NCBI GenBank assembly: GCA_026129305.1
Contig: JAHCII010000009.1
Coordinates: forward strand, 1-64,000
DNA: 64,000 nucleotides
Source: Anaerolineales bacterium
GTDB taxonomy: Bacteria; Chloroflexota; Anaerolineae; Anaerolineales; UBA11579
Direction of reading: 5' to 3'
Within the stretch, counting starts at the first letter, position 1. Each line of letters starts with the position of its first letter. Position numbers and translations under genes: made by a program. The notes beneath the pieces were generated by a model. It worked only from the letters and a program-made list of their open reading frames with translations, was not told the origin of the DNA and searched no databases. Below, one piece after another: positions 49,640 through 58,319 of this stretch.

Positions 49640-50929
49640 ATGTCCAAAGACACATTATCGATCACGGACAACCGCACAGGGAAACAATACGAGATCCCGG
49701 TGTGGGAAGGCACCATTCGGGCTTTGGATCTGCGCCAGATCAAGACTGGTGACGATGATTTTGGCCTGATGAGCTATGACCCGGCCTTCACCAACACAGC
49801 CAGCACCAAGAGCAGCATCACGTTGGTGGATGGTGACAAAGGCATTCTGCGCTATCGCGGCTATCCGATTGAGCAGCTGGCGGAGAACTGTACCTATCTT
49901 GAAGTGGCCTACCTGATCTTGCATGGTGAATTGCCCAACAAGGCTCAGGACGAGCAGTGGGTTTACGACATCACCCACCATACGATCATCCACGAGAACA
50001 TCAAGAACTTTATGCAGCACTTCCGCTACGATGCCCACCCGATGGGCATGTTCATCGCTACTGTGGCGGCGCTGTCCACTTTCTACCCTGAGGCCAGCAA
50101 TATCGGTGACGAGGCCGGGCGCACGATCCAGATCCAGCGCCTGATTGCCAAGGTGCCCACCATCGCGGCGTTTTCTTATCGCCACAGCCAGGGTTTGCCG
50201 TTTGCCTATCCAGACAATGACCTGAGTTACCCGGGCAACTTCTTGAACATGATGTTCCGCATGACCGAGTTGAAGTACGAGCCCAACCCAGTGCTGGAGC
50301 GCGCCCTGGATGTGCTTTTCATACTGCATGCGGACCACGAGCAGAACTGCAGCACCAATGCGATGCGCGGCATCGGCTCCAGCCAGGTGGATCCGTATTC
50401 CGCCATGGCCGGTGCGGCGGCCGCCTTGTACGGCCCGCTGCATGGCGGCGCAAACGAAGCCGTGCTGCGTATGCTCAACCAGATCGGCGACGCCAAGAAC
50501 ATCCCGGCCTTCGTCGAGAAGGTTAAGAAGGGCGAAGGCCGCCTGATGGGCTTTGGGCACCGTGTGTACAAGAATTATGACCCGCGGGCGCGCATCATCA
50601 AGCAGGTGGCGGAGGACGTCTTCAAGGTCACCGGCCGCAACCCGATGCTGGATGTGGCCATGGAATTGGAGCGCATCGCCCTCGAGGATGACTACTTCAT
50701 CGAGCGCAAACTGTACCCCAATGTGGATTTCTACTCGGGCATCATCTACCAGGCCATACGCCTGCCGACCAGCTTTTTCCCGGTGATGTTCGCCATCCCG
50801 CGCACGGTGGGTTGGCTGGCGCAGTGGCAGGAAATGCTGCTGGATAGCGAGCAGAAGATCGCTCGCCCGCGCCAAGTGTACCTGGGCGAGGACGTGCGCG
50901 ATTTTGTGCCGATGGCCAAGCGCAAGTAG
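49640..50929 (+). CDS. gltA: Citrate synthase
   Basis: 429 residues, hexameric-type length. It condenses oxaloacetate, the product of the gene upstream, with acetyl-CoA. Catalytic His residues lie in LHADHEQNCSTNAMR near 233 and GPLHGGANEAVLRML near 267, and the catalytic Asp in the region ANVDFYSGIIY (here PNVDFYSGIIY) near 366. MGFGHRVYKNYDPRA near 308 is the signature. It forms an operon with mdh and is followed by a strong terminator. Confidence 0.94.
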   Translation: MSKDTLSITDNRTGKQYEIPVWEGTIRALDLRQIKTGDDDFGLMSYDPAFTNTASTKSSITLVDGDKGILRYRGYPIEQLAENCTYLEVAYLILHGELPNKAQDEQWVYDITHHTIIHENIKNFMQHFRYDAHPMGMFIATVAALSTFYPEASNIGDEAGRTIQIQRLIAKVPTIAAFSYRHSQGLPFAYPDNDLSYPGNFLNMMFRMTELKYEPNPVLERALDVLFILHADHEQNCSTNAMRGIGSSQVDPYSAMAGAAAALYGPLHGGANEAVLRMLNQIGDAKNIPAFVEKVKKGEGRLMGFGHRVYKNYDPRARIIKQVAEDVFKVTGRNPMLDVAMELERIALEDDYFIERKLYPNVDFYSGIIYQAIRLPTSFFPVMFAIPRTVGWLAQWQEMLLDSEQKIARPRQVYLGEDVRDFVPMAKRK

Positions 50930-50942
50930 CTCAACCATACAG

Positions 50943-50980
50943 ATAAAAAAAGACCTCCCAAACGGGAGGTCTTTTTTTTA
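50943..50980 (+). terminator. Bidirectional terminator
   Basis: ATAAAAAAAGACCTCCC, loop AAAC, GGGAGGTCTTTTTTTAT between the convergent gltA and LysM genes. Confidence 0.93.
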
Positions 50981-50989
50981 TGGTTTTGG

Positions 50990-52156
50990 CTATGGGGTGG
51001 GCGTAGCAGTGGCGGCAGGCGCACCGCCGCCGGCTCCACCGTTCCAGGAGAAGAAGCGCATTTCGCTGGAGGGGCCGCCGGCAATGTAGACCGGCAGGCC
51101 ATCAGCATCCACGCCGATCTGAGCCACGGGCACCACTTGCCAGCTAAAGATATGCGGCTGGCCGGTACTGGGCCGGAAGTTGGCCGGGACAGTGAAAGTA
51201 GTGTCCTTGACATGCCCAATGGTTTGGCGGTTCTGGCCGCCGGTGATGTCAGTGACCGTGACCTGGTAGTACTCGTTGCCGCGCAGGGCGCCGACGGAAG
51301 ACCACTGCAGCGTAATTGTGCTGCTGGAGGAGTCGAACGGAGAGCCGTTGGCGGGCAGTAGCGGCTCTGGGGCTGGATAGGGCGGGGCTACCGTGGGCGT
51401 GACCGTGGCTACGCCCACAAAGGTGCGCTCGCACATCGGGATGGAGAGACGCTGACCAAGGAAAGCCACATCCGAAGTTAGCGAGTTCCACTCCATAATG
51501 GCTTCCATCGGCACGCCAAAGGTCAAGGCGATCAAACTGAGGGTTTCACCCTCTTGGACGACGTGGCTGCGGGTTTCGCAGGCGGCGATGGTCGCTTCCA
51601 GCTCGCTGAGGGTGGCGGTGGCCAACGGCGTTGGGGTGAAAGTGGGTTGTGGAATGCTGAGCACCTGGCCAATGCTCAGCCCGCAGTTGGCGTTCAGCGC
51701 GTTGGCTAGAATGATGTCTTGCGGCTGGATGTTGAAGGCAAAAGCAATGCCGCCGCAGGTGTCGTTGGATTGCACCGTATAGCTCAACGGCGTATGAGTG
51801 GGTTGCGGAGTGGAGGTTGGCGTGGGGGTCTCTGGCGTGGGTGACAGTGTGGGAGTGGCGCTTTCGTTGGCCAGGAGTTCAGCGTCCTCTGTTGCGGTTC
51901 CGCTTGGCGATAGTGCAAAATAGACCAAACCGCCGAGCAGCAAGATCACAAATGCCAGCAAGCCGATGGCGATGGGGATGCTGAGCACCACCTGAGGTTG
52001 TGTGCGCCCGGCGGCGGGCGTCCGCACCAAGGGGGTCTTGCTGCCCTGGTCGAATTGATGGCCGCAAACCAGGCAACGCGGCGAGCGTTCGCTCACCCGG
52101 GTTCCGCAGGAGGGGCAGACTTTTGTCGGTGTAGAACGGGGATTGTCGGCTGTCAT
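50990..52156 (-). CDS. Zinc-ribbon, membrane-anchored LysM protein
   Basis: 388 residues. A cytoplasmic zinc ribbon (CPSCGTRV and CLVCGHQF) at the N-terminus is followed by one transmembrane helix near 58-82. A Thr/Pro linker leads to two LysM domains, near 123-168 (YTVQSNDTCGGIAFAFNI) and 198-243 (HVVQEGETLSLIALTFGV). A C-terminal Ig/fibronectin-like region follows. LysM binds cell-wall glycans. The zinc ribbon on the inner face may join outside binding to an inside partner. Confidence 0.82.
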   Translation of the reverse strand: MTADNPRSTPTKVCPSCGTRVSERSPRCLVCGHQFDQGSKTPLVRTPAAGRTQPQVVLSIPIAIGLLAFVILLLGGLVYFALSPSGTATEDAELLANESATPTLSPTPETPTPTSTPQPTHTPLSYTVQSNDTCGGIAFAFNIQPQDIILANALNANCGLSIGQVLSIPQPTFTPTPLATATLSELEATIAACETRSHVVQEGETLSLIALTFGVPMEAIMEWNSLTSDVAFLGQRLSIPMCERTFVGVATVTPTVAPPYPAPEPLLPANGSPFDSSSSTITLQWSSVGALRGNEYYQVTVTDITGGQNRQTIGHVKDTTFTVPANFRPSTGQPHIFSWQVVPVAQIGVDADGLPVYIAGGPSSEMRFFSWNGGAGGGAPAATATPTP

Positions 52157-52211
52157 AGCGAAAGCGGGCGGATTATACCAAGAGCCGCATGGATATGTGT
52201 CAAGCCAAGGT

Positions 52212-52217
52212 TATACT
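52212..52217 (+). promoter_or_regulatory. -10 box for leaderless hemW mRNA
   Basis: TATACT 7 nt before the ATG at 52225. Confidence 0.55.
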
Positions 52218-52224
52218 GATTTTT

Positions 52225-53409
52225 ATGCTGCCCGTCAGCCTGTATTTGCACATCCCCTTTTGTACCCATCGCTGCGGTTACTGCGACTTCAACACCTATG
52301 CAGGTTTGGAGGCGCTGATGCCCGTTTATGCAGACGCGCTGCAACAGGAAGCGCGTCTGCTGGCCCAGGCGGCCCCGGAACGATTGCCGGTGCAGACCGT
52401 CTTTTTTGGTGGGGGTACGCCTTCTTTGCTGCCGCCGCAGACCGTAGAAGCCATCTTGCAAACACTTGCGGAAGTGTATGACCTGGCTGCGGATGCTGAG
52501 GTCACGTTGGAGGCCAACCCTGGCACGCTGGACCGGGAAAAGCTGCAAGGACTGCGTGCGGCGGGAATCAACCGGCTGAGCTTCGGGGTGCAGTCTTCCA
52601 GCCCCGAGGAACTGCGCCTGCTGGAGCGTGAGCACGACTTTATGGATGTGATCCGTGCGGTGGAGTGGGCGCGTCAGACGGGGTTCGACAACCTGAACCT
52701 GGATTGGATATTTGGCTTGCCGGGGCAGTCGTTGCGCTCTTGGCAGCGCAATGTGGAACTGGCCATACAGCTGGCCCCGGAACACCTATCACTGTATGCC
52801 CTGACCATCGAGCACGGTACGCCCTTCAGGGACATGGCCGCCCGTGGCCTGCTGCCGGACTTGGATGCTGATCTGGCGGCTGACATGTATGAATTGGCCG
52901 TCGATCGCCTGGCCGCCGCTGGTTACGAGCAGTATGAGATATCCAACTGGGCGCGGCGTGACTCTAACGGTGAGTTGCTGGCTTGCAAGCACAACTTGCA
53001 GTATTGGCGCAGCCTGCCTTACGCCGGCTTGGGCGCTGGCGCCCACGGCTTCCTGGACGGCAAGCGCACCGCAAACGTGCTGGCGCCGGCCGCCTACATC
53101 AAGCGACTGCGTGAGGGCGCCGCGCTGGAGTTCCCGCGCACGCCAGCGACCGTCAACCTGACGGTTTTGGAGGCGCAGGACGAGATGGGTGAAGTGATGA
53201 TGATGGGGTTGCGCCTGATCCACGAAGGGGTCTCGCAGAGCAGCTTTTCGCAGCGCTTCGGCCGGTCGCTGGACGATGTCTATGGGAGGGAGATACGCCA
53301 ACTGACCCGGTCTGGTTTGTTGGAGCGCATGAACGGTGAACAAGCAGGCATCCGCCTCAGTCAGCGGGGGCGCCTGTTGGGGAACCAGGTGTTCGTAGAG
53401 TTTATTTAA
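52225..53409 (+). CDS. hemW: Radical SAM heme chaperone HemW
   Basis: 394-residue HemN-like radical SAM protein. The N-terminal cluster motif HIPFCTHRCGYCDFNTY near residue 10 gives three Cys plus the extra Cys-x-Phe pattern of the HemN/HemW group. FFGGGTPSLLPP lies near 62 and EANPGTLD near 95. HemW delivers heme to targets and lacks the N-terminal extension of true coproporphyrinogen dehydrogenase. I chose the ATG at 52225 because it follows a -10 box and starts at the conserved region; an upstream ATG at 52189 overlaps the promoter. Confidence 0.9.
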   Translation: MLPVSLYLHIPFCTHRCGYCDFNTYAGLEALMPVYADALQQEARLLAQAAPERLPVQTVFFGGGTPSLLPPQTVEAILQTLAEVYDLAADAEVTLEANPGTLDREKLQGLRAAGINRLSFGVQSSSPEELRLLEREHDFMDVIRAVEWARQTGFDNLNLDWIFGLPGQSLRSWQRNVELAIQLAPEHLSLYALTIEHGTPFRDMAARGLLPDLDADLAADMYELAVDRLAAAGYEQYEISNWARRDSNGELLACKHNLQYWRSLPYAGLGAGAHGFLDGKRTANVLAPAAYIKRLREGAALEFPRTPATVNLTVLEAQDEMGEVMMMGLRLIHEGVSQSSFSQRFGRSLDDVYGREIRQLTRSGLLERMNGEQAGIRLSQRGRLLGNQVFVEFI

Positions 53410-54419
53410 AGGCTGCGGTGGCCCAGTTCCTGGGCCAGAGCCATCAAGGCCTCGCCGGCGGTCTGCAGGGGGTTGGCCGCGTGCAGCGCCTCCAGGGCCT
53501 CTTCGGTGAGTTGAGCGGCTTTCTGGCGGGTGTATTGCTGAGCGCCTTCTTCTTCCAGCAGGCTGGCAAATTCCGCTACTTGCTCCTCTGGGATGCCACC
53601 TTCCTGCCAGCGGCTGGCGAAGCGGCCTTTGTTTTCCAGGCCAAACAAAACGGGCAGAGACTTCTTGCCGCTGAGTAGATCGGTGTGGGCTGACTTGCCC
53701 ATTTCGTCCGGGTCGCCCCAGATGCCGAGTAGATCATCATAGACCTGATAGGCCAGGCCCAGCTTTTCGCCAAAGAGCATATAGGCTTTCAGTTCGCGGC
53801 CAGTTAGCCCGGCAATGCGCGCCCCCAAGTCCGTGCAGGCGCGGATGAGCACGGCGGTCTTGCCCCAGATCATCGGCCAGTAGGCTTCAACGCCTGGGTT
53901 CTCCACCGTTTCATAGGCCATGTCCAGGTATTGCCCTTGGGTCAGCTGCAAGCTGGTGCGCGCCAGCAGCTTGGCGGCAGCGGCGTAGATGGCCTGATTG
54001 GCGCTCTCCTCAAGGCTTTCCAAGCTGATGTGCGCCAGGGCGAACATGGCATCGCCGGCATTGATGGCTTGGGCGGTGCCGTGCAACGCCCACAGCGTGG
54101 GGCGGCCGCGGCGCAGGTCGCTCTTGTCCTGAATGTCATCATGGATCAGCGAGAAGTTGTGCAGCAGCTCCACCGCCGCGGCCGCGGGCAGGGCCGCACG
54201 CCAGTTGCCACCGGCGGCGGCGCAGGAGAGCAGCAAGAGCATGGAGCGCACCCGCTTGCCGGCCGCCTTGGGACCGGCGCCCAGGCCCTCCCAACCCATG
54301 TGATAGCTGAGCATGCCATACAGCACTTCCTGGCCGGGGGTATTGGCGGGCTGCGTGGCTGCCTTCAGAGCCTCTTCGACGACGGGCAGCATTTCGTTAC
54401 GATAGGTGTTTAATGTCAT
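53406..54419 (-). CDS. Polyprenyl diphosphate synthase family protein
   Basis: 337-residue trans-isoprenyl synthase extending allylic diphosphates with isopentenyl diphosphate. First Asp-rich motif LIHDDIQDKSDLRRGRPT near residue 90 and second YQVYDDLLGIWGD near 220 bind magnesium and diphosphate. Product length is not readable with certainty. It may supply the side chain for quinones used with the UbiA enzyme at 60.6 kb. It is the third gene after the aldolase and NUDIX genes and converges on hemW with a 4-nt overlap. Confidence 0.9.
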   Translation of the reverse strand: MTLNTYRNEMLPVVEEALKAATQPANTPGQEVLYGMLSYHMGWEGLGAGPKAAGKRVRSMLLLLSCAAAGGNWRAALPAAAAVELLHNFSLIHDDIQDKSDLRRGRPTLWALHGTAQAINAGDAMFALAHISLESLEESANQAIYAAAAKLLARTSLQLTQGQYLDMAYETVENPGVEAYWPMIWGKTAVLIRACTDLGARIAGLTGRELKAYMLFGEKLGLAYQVYDDLLGIWGDPDEMGKSAHTDLLSGKKSLPVLFGLENKGRFASRWQEGGIPEEQVAEFASLLEEEGAQQYTRQKAAQLTEEALEALHAANPLQTAGEALMALAQELGHRSL

Positions 54420-54428
54420 GCTGGCCAG

Positions 54429-54968
54429 CTATAGTGATTCGAAGTGCATCTGCAATTGCCCGTCTGCCGTGTAACTGTAATGGGCCCAGAGTGGGGCATC
54501 GTCGGGCTGCATGTTTAGGATCTTGGGCAAAAGCACCGGGATGTCCTCGACCATTGACAGGCCAGCCAGTTGGTCGCGGGGGATCCAAGAGCTCTCGCCC
54601 TCTGGTGTGGAGCTGGGTTCGCCTTCGGCGCTGCCCCGAAAGACCCACATCACGATGCCGGTATGTGGGTCACCCGTATCAATTGCCGCGACTGCGCATA
54701 GCCAAAGGCCTGTGACATGCAGGCCACTCTCCTCCAGGACTTCACGCCGGGCGGCCGCCAGTACACTTTCGCCTACTTCCACATGGCCGCCCAAGCCGTT
54801 GTACTGGCCGGGAAAAACGCGCCGGTCGGCGGCGCGTTTCATCATCAGAACTTCATCCCCGCGACTGAGGAAAACCAGCACGCGCGGGATGACCTGGTAG
54901 CGGCGGCTGTCAAAGGCCTGGGGGTTAGTCTGCAAGGTCCTTAACTTCTTCTTGTTCGACTTCTTCAC
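54429..54968 (-). CDS. NUDIX hydrolase
   Basis: Up to 179 residues. Complete Nudix box GGHVEVGESVLAAARREVLEES (positions about 60-81, ending with the Glu pair), which binds metal and cleaves nucleoside-diphosphate-linked substrates. The GTG at 54968 gives a 44-nt overlap with the aldolase gene and no ribosome site; a TTG near 54932 after AAGG would reduce the overlap, so the start is unsure. The substrate is unknown. Confidence 0.85.
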   Translation of the reverse strand: MKKSNKKKLRTLQTNPQAFDSRRYQVIPRVLVFLSRGDEVLMMKRAADRRVFPGQYNGLGGHVEVGESVLAAARREVLEESGLHVTGLWLCAVAAIDTGDPHTGIVMWVFRGSAEGEPSSTPEGESSWIPRDQLAGLSMVEDIPVLLPKILNMQPDDAPLWAHYSYTADGQLQMHFESL

Positions 54969-56346
54969 CGAAATAGAAGGCCCGCATTACCTCTGGGTGG
55001 GTGCGGGAGACAAATTCATCCACATACTTGCGTGTGCCGGCGATAGCCAGATGCCCGAAAAGCATGCGGAACTGTTCTTCCCAAGCCTGGAAGATGGTTT
55101 CCTTTTCGGCCTGAGAAAGCTGCATGAGCTTGGCCTTGAAGGGCCCCAGAGCGCGCTTGCGGTTTTCGTAATGGAACTGTTCGTCCGTCTGTTCGGGCTT
55201 ACGGTCCTCGGCGTATTTTTCGTCGATGTAGGCGTAAACCTCGGCCAAAAGCGCTTGGGGGACGTTTGAATATAGGATGTTCTGGAAATTGGTGGCTAGG
55301 TGAACTTCACAAGCCTCCGCCTCCACGAACTTGCCAAAGGCATCTTCAGGCAGGGTCGAAGCGCCGTGCTGTACAGCGCCAGCAAAGCCGTATTCATTGC
55401 GCGCCACGCGGCTCAGGTTCAACAGCGTGTCGAAGTCCACTTTTACCTTGGCGACGCTGCCGTCGGGCAGCACCACGCCACCGTGGGACGTGCCGGTCTG
55501 GATGCTGATCTTGCTGAGCCCTGCCTGGCCGCTGCCCAATTCGTCAAGCTTGGTTTGGAAGCCATCCACATAAGCGCGCAATTCCGCTTCGTTGGAATTG
55601 CGGCCGCCCACTTCGCCGATTTCTCCGCCGACGGAGACCGTGACACCGGCCGGTTCGTGCTGGCGGATGAAGTGGGTGAAATGGGCTGAGAGCTCAGAGT
55701 TCAAACGCTGCTGAGCTGGTTCGCCGACCTGATTAATGTCTACCAAGGTGGAGGTGTCAATATCAATATTTAGAAAACCGGCTTGCATGGCCTCCACCGT
55801 CAGCTCTTCCACGGCGGCGATTTCCTTGGTGGGGTCCTCTTTGTAGCGCTTGGCCGAGATCTGGAAATGGTCGCCCTGGATGAAGACTGGGCCTTGATAG
55901 CCCTCGGCAATGGCGGCTGCCAGAATGTTGGTGGCGTATTCCGCAGGGCGCTGCTCGGTGTAGCCGATCTCTGAACGAGCGATCTCGAATATGAAGGCTC
56001 CCGCGTCGATGTCTTTCGCCACGCGGAATACGCAGCGGGCCGCGTCGTGCGAGAGGGCACGCAGGTTCATAGCCGGCACGGTGAAGGTGGGGGGCACGTC
56101 GCCGCGGCCGCGGGCGATGTAGAGTTCATGGATGCTTGCTGGGAAGGCGCCAAGCTCTACAGCCAGCAGGCGCACAATGTAACGCGCCCAGGATTGCTCA
56201 GCCTTGCTGCCCAGGGCAGACAGCTCCACCAGGCTGCCGATCTGACTGCGGACGGCGGACTCATCTTTGAGGGTGACTTTGCCGTCGCGGTAGTCGATGC
56301 TGTTGCCCAGGGCGTGGAACACTTTATTCAAAGCTTCGTTATTCAT
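54925..56346 (-). CDS. Class II fructose-bisphosphate aldolase-family protein, long form
   Basis: 473 residues, longer than the 280-360 of typical class II aldolases. Zinc-site and catalytic motifs recognisable are VFIQGDHFQIS near 154, GGEIGEVGGRNSNEAELR near 238, SIQTGTSHGGVVLPDGS near 280 and AVQHGASTLPEDAF near 327. The C-terminal extension of about 120 residues is charged and helical. It likely cleaves or forms a ketose bisphosphate, though the exact sugar is uncertain. The start is the ATG at 56346, 6 nt after GAGG. Confidence 0.82.
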   Translation of the reverse strand: MNNEALNKVFHALGNSIDYRDGKVTLKDESAVRSQIGSLVELSALGSKAEQSWARYIVRLLAVELGAFPASIHELYIARGRGDVPPTFTVPAMNLRALSHDAARCVFRVAKDIDAGAFIFEIARSEIGYTEQRPAEYATNILAAAIAEGYQGPVFIQGDHFQISAKRYKEDPTKEIAAVEELTVEAMQAGFLNIDIDTSTLVDINQVGEPAQQRLNSELSAHFTHFIRQHEPAGVTVSVGGEIGEVGGRNSNEAELRAYVDGFQTKLDELGSGQAGLSKISIQTGTSHGGVVLPDGSVAKVKVDFDTLLNLSRVARNEYGFAGAVQHGASTLPEDAFGKFVEAEACEVHLATNFQNILYSNVPQALLAEVYAYIDEKYAEDRKPEQTDEQFHYENRKRALGPFKAKLMQLSQAEKETIFQAWEEQFRMLFGHLAIAGTRKYVDEFVSRTHPEVMRAFYFGEEVEQEEVKDLAD

Positions 56347-56435
56347 ATGCATCCTCAGAAACGGGGAAGAAGTTGTTGGCATTTTACCATCCGGAGGTAT
56401 TCAGGGGCGCTAACAATATGCATATCGTCTTCATG

Positions 56436-56441
56436 TATAAT
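56436..56441 (+). promoter_or_regulatory. -10 box of the acidic protein/SPFH unit
   Basis: TATAAT 40 nt before the ATG, in the gap divergent from the aldolase gene. Confidence 0.5.
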
Positions 56442-56481
56442 GATTCCAGGTGCGGATGCGCCCAAGTTGAGGAGAGAAAAA

Positions 56482-57141
56482 ATGGCAGATTTATACGATC
56501 AAGTGAACGCCGATCAGGATATTTTTCGCCGGTTGGCGGGAAAAATTCCCGGCTTTAGTGGATATGTTGAACGCGAAAATCGACGTGCGGCTGACAAGAT
56601 CCTGCGCGAGTCGATTGCAGACAGCTACGAACAGATCTGGAAGCAGGTCACCAACGTGCAAAAGGATCTGGCCAATAATGGCGCTTTTGATCTGATAGAT
56701 GACATGGAAGAAGCTGCCACCAAGCTGCGCACCTTCATCGATAAAGTGCGCACCGCCAGCTATGGCAACACAGGCTTTTTTGATGCGATCAAGATCAAAT
56801 CGCCCGAATTGCAGCGCTTGTACGAATTTGATCTGGCGCTGGTTTCTCGCGCAGATGAGATCAGCACAGCCGTGGAGGCTGTGCGCGCCGCAGTGGGTGG
56901 TGACGACCTGGCAACGCCAGTGTGGGCCTTGATCGACCTGAGCCGTGATCTGGTGGCCACTTTCGAGGGCCGCCGCGCGGTGATCACTGAAGAGGCAAGT
57001 ATTGCCACGGGTGAGGGCGATGAGACTGCAGCTGCACCTGCGGCCGAGACTGAAGCCCCTGCCGCGGATGATGCACCGGCATCTGTGGGTTCGCTGATGG
57101 ATGCCGAGGCGGATGCAGACGACTCAGCACCGGCTGAATAA
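56482..57141 (+). CDS. Hypothetical helical protein with acidic tail
   Basis: 219 residues. Residues 1-165 are helix-rich (RENRRAADKILRESIADSYE, DLIDDMEEAATKLRTFIDKV and others) without membrane segments. The last 50 residues are Ala/Glu/Asp/Pro-rich and strongly acidic. No family is recognised. GAGGAG precedes the ATG at 56482; a long in-frame extension to 56047 covers the aldolase gene and is rejected. The SPFH-HTH gene follows 24 nt later, so the two probably act together. Confidence 0.68.
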   Translation: MADLYDQVNADQDIFRRLAGKIPGFSGYVERENRRAADKILRESIADSYEQIWKQVTNVQKDLANNGAFDLIDDMEEAATKLRTFIDKVRTASYGNTGFFDAIKIKSPELQRLYEFDLALVSRADEISTAVEAVRAAVGGDDLATPVWALIDLSRDLVATFEGRRAVITEEASIATGEGDETAAAPAAETEAPAADDAPASVGSLMDAEADADDSAPAE

Positions 57142-57165
57142 TTGTTGACTTCTGTTGGAGGAGAA

Positions 57166-58197
57166 ATGGCTCGTATTTTTGACGTAGTTGAATACCCCAA
57201 TGAGATGAAGGAAGAGATCGTACATCGCTTCCCAGAGAGCGGTGCAGGTGACTTCCGCATTGGCTCGCAGGTGATCGTACGTGAATCTCAGAATGCCCTC
57301 TTCTTCCGTGACGGTAAAGCGCTGGATGTGTTTGGCCCCGGCCGCCATACGATCGCCACGGGCAACGTGCCGCTGCTGGTCAACCTGCTGGGCACGCTTT
57401 TTGATGGTCGCAGCCCCTTCACAGCTGAGGTGTACTTTGTCTCCATGCGGGAGTTTTTGGACCGCAAGTGGGGCACTCCGCAACCGATCGTGATGCAGAC
57501 CCCGGGGATTGGCTTGGGTTGGCTGTTGCTGCAAGGGTTTGGCACCTATGCCTATCAGGTGGAAGACCCGCAGCAGTTTGTCACCCAGGTAGTGGGCACC
57601 CAAGGTAAGTACGACACCGCCGAGATCGAAAATGACCTGCGCTCTCGCTTGCTGCGCTCTTTCTCTGACCTGCTGGGTGAGATGAAGGGCAAGTACAGCA
57701 CGGTGCAGGACATCATCGGCAACCAGGAAGAGATCAGCGCCGGCGTGCGCGCCAAGACCGCCTCGGACTTTGAAGCGCGTGGCTTGGTACTGAAGAGCTT
57801 TGTGATCGCCAACTTGACCCCGGCTCGCACCACGGCGGAAGATCTGCGCGATATGGGCTTGCTGGACACAGCCACCTATACGCAGCTGCAGGCGGCCGAC
57901 GCAATGCGCGATGCCGCCAACAATCCCAGCGGCGGCGCCGGCTTGACGGCCGGTATCGGTGCTGGCGTGGGCATTGGACAGGTAATGGGCGAGGCGCTCA
58001 AGGGCGCCATGAGCAGCCCGGCCGCGGCCGCCATGCCGGATGTGATGACGACTGCCGAAGTGGCTGGTTTCCTCAAGGTGGCTGAGAAAGATGTGCTGGC
58101 TGCCATCGAAAGCAAAGATCTTAAGGCCAAAAAAGTGGGTGGCACCTACCGCATCACCAAAGCCAACCTGGAGGCCTTCCTCGGTGGTGATGAGTAA
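57166..58197 (+). CDS. SPFH/band-7 protein fused to an excisionase-type HTH
   Basis: 343 residues. An SPFH-like domain of the YdjI/virion-core type covers about residues 10-240: RFPESGAGDFRIGSQVIVRE, FFRDGKALDVFGPGRHTI, then KTASDFEARGLVLKSFVIAN. A Gly/Ala-rich hinge is near 255-290. The C-terminus (near 293-340) is a MerR/excisionase-like HTH: MTTAEVAGFLKVAEKDVLAA then GGTYRITKANLEAFL. There is no transmembrane helix. Relatives I know often carry a zinc ribbon in the C-terminal place. GGAGGAG precedes the ATG. Confidence 0.82.
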   Translation: MARIFDVVEYPNEMKEEIVHRFPESGAGDFRIGSQVIVRESQNALFFRDGKALDVFGPGRHTIATGNVPLLVNLLGTLFDGRSPFTAEVYFVSMREFLDRKWGTPQPIVMQTPGIGLGWLLLQGFGTYAYQVEDPQQFVTQVVGTQGKYDTAEIENDLRSRLLRSFSDLLGEMKGKYSTVQDIIGNQEEISAGVRAKTASDFEARGLVLKSFVIANLTPARTTAEDLRDMGLLDTATYTQLQAADAMRDAANNPSGGAGLTAGIGAGVGIGQVMGEALKGAMSSPAAAAMPDVMTTAEVAGFLKVAEKDVLAAIESKDLKAKKVGGTYRITKANLEAFLGGDE

Positions 58198-58213
58198 TTG
58201 ACAGTTGAGCTTC

Positions 58214-58249
58214 AAAGGCCGCGGCAACCCGGTTGCCGCGGCCTTTTTT
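58214..58249 (+). terminator. Terminator of the SPFH-HTH gene
   Basis: AAAGGCCGCGGCAA, loop CCCGG, TTGCCGCGGCC then six T, 16 nt after the stop. Confidence 0.9.
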
Positions 58250-58262
58250 GTAGGAGAGCGCT

Positions 58263-58298
58263 ATGAATCTCGATGAACAAAGCATGCAAATTCAATAG
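58263..58298 (+). pseudogene. Separated N-terminus of the following membrane protein (in-frame TAG)
   Basis: TAGGAGAG then ATG at 58263 opens a frame MNLDEQSMQIQ that stops at TAG (58296-58298) and continues in the same frame without another stop into the membrane protein at 58320. This is the natural start by its ribosome site, so the gene appears split by one nonsense codon (CAG to TAG would be one C-to-T change). Confidence 0.65.
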
Positions 58299-58319
58299 CA
58301 GCAAGGTCACCTTAACCGG

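Noticed and set aside
49655-50938. 427-residue minus-strand frame over gltA
   Set aside because: Antisense of citrate synthase, with His/Val/Gln-rich shadow composition.
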